Origin: Christensenellaceae bacterium Phil1
GTDB lineage: Bacteria; Bacillota; Clostridia; Christensenellales; CAG-138
Direction of reading: 5' to 3'
Assembly (NCBI GenBank): GCA_001940855.1
Contig: MSGS01000004.1
Location: 1-33,813, forward strand
DNA length: 33,813 nucleotides
Shown: one piece after another, positions 28,103-33,813 of the stretch
Numbering within the stretch: the stretch's first letter is position 1
Layout: each line of letters begins with the position of its first letter
Notes under the pieces: model-generated
Database searches by the model: none
What the model was told of the DNA's origin: nothing
What the model saw: only the letters and a program-made list of their open reading frames with translations
Position numbers and translations under genes: made by a program

Positions 28103-29434
28103 ATGCTGGAACATTACCTTGACCAACTTGGCGATATGCTGCACCTGTGTGCGGACACAGACGGCATACTTATCGTCAATAAACAAGGCGTTATTGAATA
28201 CCACAGCATGCCCATGCCCGCCTATTACACACACGAGGACACCGTAGGAAAACATATATTGGATATTTACCCAAGCCTTACCGAAGAAACATCCACCATA
28301 TTGACCGTACTGCGCACAGGCATTCCTTCTTATAAGAAAGTGCAGCGCCTTATAAACGACCGCGGACAGAACGTTACGCTTGAATCAACAACTCTACCTA
28401 TAATAGTTGGCAGCAATGTTGAAGGCGTTGTGGATTCATCTCACTTTTTTGAAATAGGCCACAGGGTAGTGCGCAGCGGCCCCAATGGCGAGCTTTCAAC
28501 GCTGGACAGTATAATAACCGAAAACACATGCATGAAAAAGCTGAAACAGCGCATATGGGACGCCGCGCAGACTAATTCCCCCGTCATTATATACGGCGAA
28601 ATCGGCACGGGCAAAAAGCTTGCGGCCGAGGCGCTTCATCGCGAAGGCCCGCGCGCAAACGGCCCGTTTATAGTGCAAAACTGCGCCGCCATGCACGATG
28701 ATGACGATTCGTTTTACTGCGAATCTGCCGGCGATGAAAAGAATCTTTTTGAACTTGCGGACGGCGGCACGCTGCTTCTGGATGAATTTGATTGCCTGAG
28801 CCACGCATTGCAGGCAAAGCTGATAAAGGCCCTCAGCCGCAATAAGCGCCACGCTATCAATGCGCCGGACGCCGCATATGATGTGCGCGTAGTTGCCGCC
28901 ATGAACGATGACCCTTATGCCGCCCTGCGCGAAAAACGGCTTAGGGAAGATCTTTATTATAAGCTTGGCGTTATAAAATTGCGAATGCCTCCGCTTAGGG
29001 AACACGCGGACGATATACCGCTGCTGATGCGCTATTTTATCGATAAATATAATCTTGAAATGAAGCGCAGCGTGCACGTTGTGAGCAGCATGGTGGAAAG
29101 CATACTTCGCCAGTATAGCTGGCCGGGTAACGTTCAGGAGCTAAAAAACGTTATAGAGGGCGCGCTCGTATCCATGCGCTCCGATACGCTCAGAATAAAC
29201 GACGTTCGGGAGGTGCTGCTTTCCGTATCCGGCCGCGGTTCTCTCCCCGGTATGCTGGATAGCACTCCTCCCGCCAATTCCGAAAGCTTTTCTTTGAATG
29301 AAGCGCTTGAAAATTACGAAAAAGGCATTATACTGCAAGCGTTGCAGGAAACTCACTCCATATCCCAGGCAGCAAGAAGGCTTGGCATTTCCCGTCAAAA
29401 TCTTCAATACAGGCTGCAAAAATACAATATCTGA
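28103..29434 (+). CDS. RocR-like AAA+ transcription regulator lacking the GAFTGA loop
   Basis: I chose the ATG at 28103 (443 residues) because GGAGG at 28092-28096 abuts an earlier in-frame ATG. The layout matches RocR-type enhancer-binding proteins. A PAS-like sensor lies at about 10-120, then a linker and an AAA+ domain with Walker A GEIGTGKK (165-172), Walker B GGTLLLDE (221-228), arginine-finger region RLREDLYYKLG (279-289) and sensor II YSWPGNVQEL (338-347). A Fis-type helix-turn-helix spans 418-441 (ISQAARRLGISRQNLQYRL). Where RocR has its GAFTGA loop, residues 197-214 read as an acidic, shorter stretch (DDDDSFYCESAGDEKN), so the sigma-54 contact is missing. It probably works with sigma-A or as a repressor, sensing a small ligand for the downstream genes. 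Confidence 0.87.
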   Translation: MLEHYLDQLGDMLHLCADTDGILIVNKQGVIEYHSMPMPAYYTHEDTVGKHILDIYPSLTEETSTILTVLRTGIPSYKKVQRLINDRGQNVTLESTTLPIIVGSNVEGVVDSSHFFEIGHRVVRSGPNGELSTLDSIITENTCMKKLKQRIWDAAQTNSPVIIYGEIGTGKKLAAEALHREGPRANGPFIVQNCAAMHDDDDSFYCESAGDEKNLFELADGGTLLLDEFDCLSHALQAKLIKALSRNKRHAINAPDAAYDVRVVAAMNDDPYAALREKRLREDLYYKLGVIKLRMPPLREHADDIPLLMRYFIDKYNLEMKRSVHVVSSMVESILRQYSWPGNVQELKNVIEGALVSMRSDTLRINDVREVLLSVSGRGSLPGMLDSTPPANSESFSLNEALENYEKGIILQALQETHSISQAARRLGISRQNLQYRLQKYNI

Positions 29435-29482
29435 CCTCCACGCTAACTGAACCGTTTAATACACTTTGAAGGAGAATGGACA

Positions 29483-31063
29483 ATGCGCAGATTATGGTAC
29501 AACGCAACTGTTGCCAGCATGGATGGCAGCATGAACGCCTATCAGGCCATCGGCACGGATAGCGGCAAAATAGTGTTCCTTGGCAGCAACGCGGATGCTG
29601 AGCGCCAAAGCTGGGACGAGAAGCGCAATATGAACGGAGCAATGATATTGCCCGGGTTCAACGATACCCATATGCACATGCTCTATTATGCCACATTCAG
29701 CCGCAACGTTATGCTGTTCGGCGTGGATTCGATAGACGGCATGGTTGAACGGCTGCGCAATCGAATAGCTGAAGAACAGCCTTCTTATGTAATAGGCATG
29801 GGCTGGAATCAAGAGTACATGAAGGAAGGCCGCCTTATTACAAAGGCAGACCTTGACCGTGTATCGCGCGACATACCCGTATTTGCCGTGCGCGCATGCA
29901 TACATGTTGCCGCATGCAATAGCGCCGCACTTGAACTGATAAGCAAAGCGGAGCTTAGCGATGATATTCGCGTTGGTATAGATTACGATACCGGCATACT
30001 TCGTGAAAGCGCCGTTGGGCTGTATCGTACGGTCGTGCCGCCGCTTAGCGATGCGGAAATAGAATCGCTTATACTCGACACTCAAAAGAAGCTGAATGCG
30101 GACGGCATAACCGCCATACACACGGATGATCTTACATCAGTACCCGGCGTTGAAGGCGAAAGGCTCCTTAGCATATTCAAGCGCATGGATGATGAAAACA
30201 AGCTTACCGTTCGCGTTATAGAGCAGGCGCAGGGCTATGGCGACGGTTTCAAAAACGTGCTTGCCATGCGCGACGCCACTCTCAACTCAGCTGGACTTTT
30301 CCGCGTATATACACGCAAGCTGCTGCTTGATGGTTCCCTTGGCGCAAAATCCGCCGAGATGATAAACGGCTATATTGACGTCCCTTCAAACCATGGCATA
30401 GCAAATTTCAGCGTGGATGAGCTTTATCATCTCATTCGCGAAGCCAATGCCAACCGCATGGATGTTGCCGCCCACGCAATAGGCGATTTGGCCTTGAAAC
30501 AGCTTTGCGATATATTTGAGCGCGTGCTCAATGAAGATCCGTGGCCACAGCATAGGCACGGCGTTGTGCATGCGCAGATAACCACGCCGGAGCTGCTTGG
30601 GCGCATGAAAAAGCTGGGGCTTCAGGCGTATATTCAGCCCATTTTTATAGACGCAGACATGAACGTAGTCGCGGAACGCATCGGCGAAAAACGCGCGGCT
30701 GAATGCTATCAATGGAAAACCATGCGCGATATGGGCATACATACAAGCGGAGGATCGGACTGTCCTGTTGAGCCTTTCAACATTCTTGACAATATGCGCA
30801 GCGCTATCACGCGGAAGAACCGCGCCGGCACAAAAACATATCTCATCGATCAGGCATTGAGCACCGCGGACGCAATACGCCTGTTCACAAGCGACGCCGC
30901 ATGGGCCGCGCGCGATGAAAACATACGCGGCACGCTTGAAATAGGTAAACTTGCCGATATGACAATACTCGACAAGGACCTTTTCGCAATCAATCCGGAT
31001 ACCTTTACAAGCGTAAACGTTTTAGAAACCGTCGTAAACGGCGTTACGGTATTCCAAGCGTAA
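29483..31063 (+). CDS. Amidohydrolase family protein (YtcJ-like)
   Basis: The 526-residue protein matches the YtcJ-like metal-dependent amidohydrolases. After a beta-sandwich start, GFNDTHMHM places the first two metal ligands at His63 and His65. Later ligands appear in VAAHAIGDLAL, RHGVVHAQ and GGSDCPVEPFN (catalytic Asp), and the protein closes with TLEIGKLADMTILDKD, the returning beta domain. The family hydrolyses amide or ester bonds of varied small molecules, often N-acyl compounds; the substrate is not known. There is no signal peptide, so it is cytoplasmic. It begins 48 bases after the regulator with an AAGGAG site and no own promoter, so it is likely in the same transcript. Confidence 0.88.
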   Translation: MRRLWYNATVASMDGSMNAYQAIGTDSGKIVFLGSNADAERQSWDEKRNMNGAMILPGFNDTHMHMLYYATFSRNVMLFGVDSIDGMVERLRNRIAEEQPSYVIGMGWNQEYMKEGRLITKADLDRVSRDIPVFAVRACIHVAACNSAALELISKAELSDDIRVGIDYDTGILRESAVGLYRTVVPPLSDAEIESLILDTQKKLNADGITAIHTDDLTSVPGVEGERLLSIFKRMDDENKLTVRVIEQAQGYGDGFKNVLAMRDATLNSAGLFRVYTRKLLLDGSLGAKSAEMINGYIDVPSNHGIANFSVDELYHLIREANANRMDVAAHAIGDLALKQLCDIFERVLNEDPWPQHRHGVVHAQITTPELLGRMKKLGLQAYIQPIFIDADMNVVAERIGEKRAAECYQWKTMRDMGIHTSGGSDCPVEPFNILDNMRSAITRKNRAGTKTYLIDQALSTADAIRLFTSDAAWAARDENIRGTLEIGKLADMTILDKDLFAINPDTFTSVNVLETVVNGVTVFQA

Positions 31064-31105
31064 CAGCCATTGCGTATACAAAACAACATAAGAAGGAGGA
31101 TATGC

Positions 31106-32326
31106 ATGACAAACAAAATATTGGAAAAAGCCATCGGCATTAAGGACCAACTCGTCAGCGACCGCAGGGCGCTGCACAGGATTCCCGAATTTGGTGTATC
31201 CACGCCTAAGACGGCAGCATATGTGACCGCACGCCTTAACGAAATGGGCATTCCTAATCGCCATTGCGGCGTACACCGTCCCGAGGACAGGGAAATCGCC
31301 GTGCTTTCCGGCTGCCCCGATGCTCCCGACTCAACGGGCGTAGTGGGCCTTATCGGCAAAAGCGGCCCGTGCTTTATGCTGCGCGCCGATATGGACGGGC
31401 TTCCCATAAAGGAAGAAACCGGCCTTGATTACAGTTCCGAGAACAACTGCGGACATATGTGCGGCCATGACGCGCACGCAGCAATGCTCCTCGGTGCGGC
31501 AAGGATACTTAAAGACATGGAAGCCGAGCTTCCCGGTCAGGTAAAGCTTATGTTCCAGCCCGGCGAAGAAATGGGCTATGGCTCAAAAACCATGATAGAA
31601 GACGGTTTGCTTGAAAATCCCCCCGTTGAGGCGGCTATGGCGCTGCACGTTTGGCCGCAGATGGACGTTGGACAGTTCTATTTCAGCCCCACCGTTACCT
31701 CCGGCTCCATGGCCACGTTCTATATCGCAATAGAAGGTAAGGGCGGGCATTCTTCCGAGCCGCAAAAGACAATAGACCCCATTATGATAGCAAGCGAGCT
31801 GAGCAGCGCGCTCAATCTTATCATCCCGCGCGAAGTAAATCCCGATATATTTGCCACTCTTACCGTGGGGCTTATAAAGTCCGGCACCGCATCAAACATA
31901 ATCCCCGGCGCGGCGGAAATGGCCATATCCATAAGGACGCTCGATCCGGATGTATATGATTATTTGCTTAAACGCGTGCCCGAGGTTGCTAATGGCTACA
32001 TCACAGCATGGCGCGGCAAATACACGCTGAAAATACACAAAACGCCGGGTACCGTATGCAATGCCGCCCTTTCCGCAGAAATGAGCAAATACGTTGGTGA
32101 AATACTCGGGCAGGAAAACGTCTGCCAGGCGCCGCCCATGAAGGGTGCGGAGGATTTTGCGTATGTAAGCAAATGCGTTCCGTCCTTCTTCGGCTTTCTT
32201 GGTGCGGGCGGTGCGGATTATTACCCGCTGCATAACAGCCGCACCATAATTGATGAAAACGTGCTCCCCTACGGCGCGGCAATACTTGCCAACTGCGCCG
32301 TGGAGTGGCTAAATTCTCATAAATAA
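31106..32326 (+). CDS. M20 family amidohydrolase/aminoacylase
   Basis: I chose the ATG at 31106 (MTNKILEKAIGIKD, 406 residues), since AGAAGGAGGA ends five bases before it. The product is an M20D-type hydrolase like IAA-amino-acid hydrolases, N-acyl-amino-acid deacylases and AbgB. Signatures are LHRIPEFGVST near 26-36, RADMDGLPIKEETG, CGHMCGHDAHAAML (Cys and His metal ligands), FQPGEE with the catalytic Glu, LHVWP, and the late MKGAEDFAYV and LHNSRTIIDENVLPYG. These enzymes free an amino acid from an acyl group or conjugate. It follows the YtcJ-like gene by 42 bases and precedes the transporter by 19, in one unit. Confidence 0.92.
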   Translation: MTNKILEKAIGIKDQLVSDRRALHRIPEFGVSTPKTAAYVTARLNEMGIPNRHCGVHRPEDREIAVLSGCPDAPDSTGVVGLIGKSGPCFMLRADMDGLPIKEETGLDYSSENNCGHMCGHDAHAAMLLGAARILKDMEAELPGQVKLMFQPGEEMGYGSKTMIEDGLLENPPVEAAMALHVWPQMDVGQFYFSPTVTSGSMATFYIAIEGKGGHSSEPQKTIDPIMIASELSSALNLIIPREVNPDIFATLTVGLIKSGTASNIIPGAAEMAISIRTLDPDVYDYLLKRVPEVANGYITAWRGKYTLKIHKTPGTVCNAALSAEMSKYVGEILGQENVCQAPPMKGAEDFAYVSKCVPSFFGFLGAGGADYYPLHNSRTIIDENVLPYGAAILANCAVEWLNSHK

Positions 32327-32345
32327 ATTAAAAGGAGATAAACCA

Positions 32346-33734
32346 ATGAGCGACAACACCAAGAAGAAAAAGCAGTTCCGCCTGCCGCATATGTATCTGG
32401 TAATTGCGATACTTATGCTGTTTGTCAGCCTGCTGACCTATGTTGTTCCCGCCGGTTCGTATACCCGCGGAGATAATGGCGCCGTCGATCCCGACAGCTT
32501 TACTTATACCGATAGTTCCCCCGTCGGCATACTCAGCTTTTTTACCTCCATCCATAAGGGCTTTGTGGACAGCGCGAGCATAATTGCCACCGTACTGCTG
32601 GTTACCGGCTGCATAGAAATCCTCAATGCCACCGGAACGTTTTCCGCGGGCATACAGCGCATGATACGCGGGGTCAAAGGCAAAAACATCGTGGTCGTAA
32701 TACTGTTTTACACCATATTCACCGCCATGGGCGTTATAGGCTACCTTGATGGCCTGTATCCCTTCTATGCAATAGTTATTTCAATATTCATGAGCCTTGG
32801 TTACGACCGCATGGTCGGCACCGCGATCATAATGCTTTCCACGGCCGTGGGCTTCACCAGCGGCCTTGTGAACCCCTATACCACCGGCATAAGCCAGACC
32901 CTCGTGGGCCTTCCCATGTATTCCGGCCTTGGCTTCCGCTGCATAGGCCTTGTAGTGTTCTATGTTATAGGCCTGTTCTTCCTTGTTCGCTATGCGCGTC
33001 AAATTGAAAAAGACCCCGCAAAGAGCATAATGGGCGCCAACTTCCGCGAGGAGCAGGTTGCCCCGCTCAAAATGCAGGAAGGCCTCGAGTTCAATGCCAA
33101 GCGCATAATAACCCTTGTCGCGTTCGTCGCCAGCATAGTGCTAACCGTTATAGGTGCGCTCAACTGGGGCTGGGGCATGCCTGAAATAGCCGCGCTGTAT
33201 TTCCCCGTTGTAATACTGGCCGTTATACTTTTCAAAATGAACCCCAACGAGGCCTGCGGTCACTTCATAAAGGGTATGCAGAACGTTGTCGGTACCACGC
33301 TGGTTATCGGCCTTTCCCGTTCGGTATCCGTGCTGCTCTCCTCCGGCAACATAATCGATACGTTTATACACGCCATGTCCTCCATGCTTGGCGACACAAA
33401 TCGTATCGTTACCCTGCTTGTAATATACCTGTTCGTAACTCTGTTCAACTTCTTCGTGGCTTCCGGTTCCGGCAAGGCCATGATGATGATGCCCATAATG
33501 CGTCCCTTGGGCGAAATACTCGGCATCAATCAGCAGGTAATGGTTCTTGCCTATCAGTATGGCGATGGCCTTACCAACACCTTCTGGCCCACCAGCTCCG
33601 TTGCGCAGCTTTCCCTGTGCGGCATGGACTACGGCAAGTGGATAAAGTTTGCCTGGAAGGTATATCTCTGCCTCATAGCCGCGGCCTTCGTGCTGATCGT
33701 AATCGCAGACAAAATCGGCTACGGTCCGTTCTAA
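32346..33734 (+). CDS. YfcC-family transporter (DcuC-like ion transporter superfamily)
   Basis: The 462-residue protein is an integral membrane transporter with about 12 hydrophobic spans, starting with IAILMLFVSLLTYVVPAGSYTR near 20-41. It matches the YfcC/DcuC group: a repeated fold with GFTSGLVNPYTTGISQTLVGLPMYSGLGFR in the first half and FFVASGSGKAMMMMPIMRPLGEILG, then DGLTNTFWPTSS in the second. Related proteins move dicarboxylates or amino acids such as arginine and ornithine, usually driven by ions or exchange. Placed just after two amidohydrolases, it probably imports their substrate or exports a product. AAGGAGATAAACC precedes the start. A terminator follows the stop by 20 bases. Confidence 0.88.
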   Translation: MSDNTKKKKQFRLPHMYLVIAILMLFVSLLTYVVPAGSYTRGDNGAVDPDSFTYTDSSPVGILSFFTSIHKGFVDSASIIATVLLVTGCIEILNATGTFSAGIQRMIRGVKGKNIVVVILFYTIFTAMGVIGYLDGLYPFYAIVISIFMSLGYDRMVGTAIIMLSTAVGFTSGLVNPYTTGISQTLVGLPMYSGLGFRCIGLVVFYVIGLFFLVRYARQIEKDPAKSIMGANFREEQVAPLKMQEGLEFNAKRIITLVAFVASIVLTVIGALNWGWGMPEIAALYFPVVILAVILFKMNPNEACGHFIKGMQNVVGTTLVIGLSRSVSVLLSSGNIIDTFIHAMSSMLGDTNRIVTLLVIYLFVTLFNFFVASGSGKAMMMMPIMRPLGEILGINQQVMVLAYQYGDGLTNTFWPTSSVAQLSLCGMDYGKWIKFAWKVYLCLIAAAFVLIVIADKIGYGPF

Positions 33735-33754
33735 GCCGAATAAACGGCATAAGC

Positions 33755-33790
33755 AATACCCACGCAGGAGCTTCCCGCGTGGGTATTTAT
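33755..33790 (+). terminator. Terminator after the YfcC-type gene
   Basis: AATACCCACGC at 33755-33765 pairs perfectly with GCGTGGGTATT at 33777-33787 across an 11-base loop, followed by TATTG. The U-run is interrupted, but the stem is strong and well placed for the end of the regulator-hydrolase-transporter unit. Confidence 0.75.
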
Positions 33791-33813
33791 TGTATACCGA
33801 AAACCCCGCCATA

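Overview
The window looks like chromosomal DNA of a Gram-positive, spore-forming member of class Clostridia (Bacillota), though no species can be named. Four things point that way: the order tuf-fusA-rpsG-rpsL-rpoC-rpoB, a SpoVT regulator behind a near-ideal sigma-G promoter, an LPXTG-type surface adhesin, and a NupOPQ-type nucleoside ABC transporter. Purine-rich Shine-Dalgarno sites precede almost every gene. Base composition is moderate, yet ATA is the favoured isoleucine codon in most genes outside the highly expressed ones.

Positions 1-11555, minus strand: information-processing block. rpoB (own consensus promoter and a structured leader of about 165 nt) and rpoC are followed by an unrecognised Cys-rich membrane protein, then by a separate promoter for rpsL-rpsG-fusA-tuf (tuf is cut by the window edge). 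The usual rplJ-rplL genes are absent upstream of rpoB; the dipeptidase gene pepV lies there instead. The L7Ae-like gene often found between rpoC and rpsL is also absent.

Positions 13238-17211, plus strand: a tight five-gene run of uppP (undecaprenyl-diphosphatase), a GH13-like protein that has lost all recognisable catalytic residues, a 4'-phosphopantetheinyl transferase, a NimA/PNPOx-like flavoprotein and a DUF1445 protein. It ends at a bidirectional terminator shared with the convergent tdk. Divergent from tdk is an L-fucose-isomerase-like protein.

Positions 19347-24205, plus strand: a BMP-family lipoprotein, an ATPase and two permeases, forming a nucleoside importer. A strong hairpin and a 20-bp perfect palindrome separate the binding protein from the ABC genes. 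The binding-protein gene has clearly different (ATC-rich) codon use, suggesting high expression.

Positions 24221-27222, minus strand: a secreted multi-repeat Cna-B adhesin, split by one in-frame TAG into an N-terminal secreted half and a C-terminal half that carries the cell-wall sorting signal. spoVT follows on the same strand, read from its own sigma-G promoter.

Positions 27972-33790, plus strand: a RocR-like AAA+ regulator lacking the GAFTGA loop needed for sigma-54 contact, read from a sigma-A promoter embedded in nested inverted repeats. It is followed by a YtcJ-like amidohydrolase, an M20 amidohydrolase and a YfcC-family transporter. Together these look like a self-regulated uptake-and-hydrolysis module for an amide-linked amino-acid compound, the most plausible little-described system here. 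No rRNA, tRNA, CRISPR array, insertion sequence or phage gene was seen.
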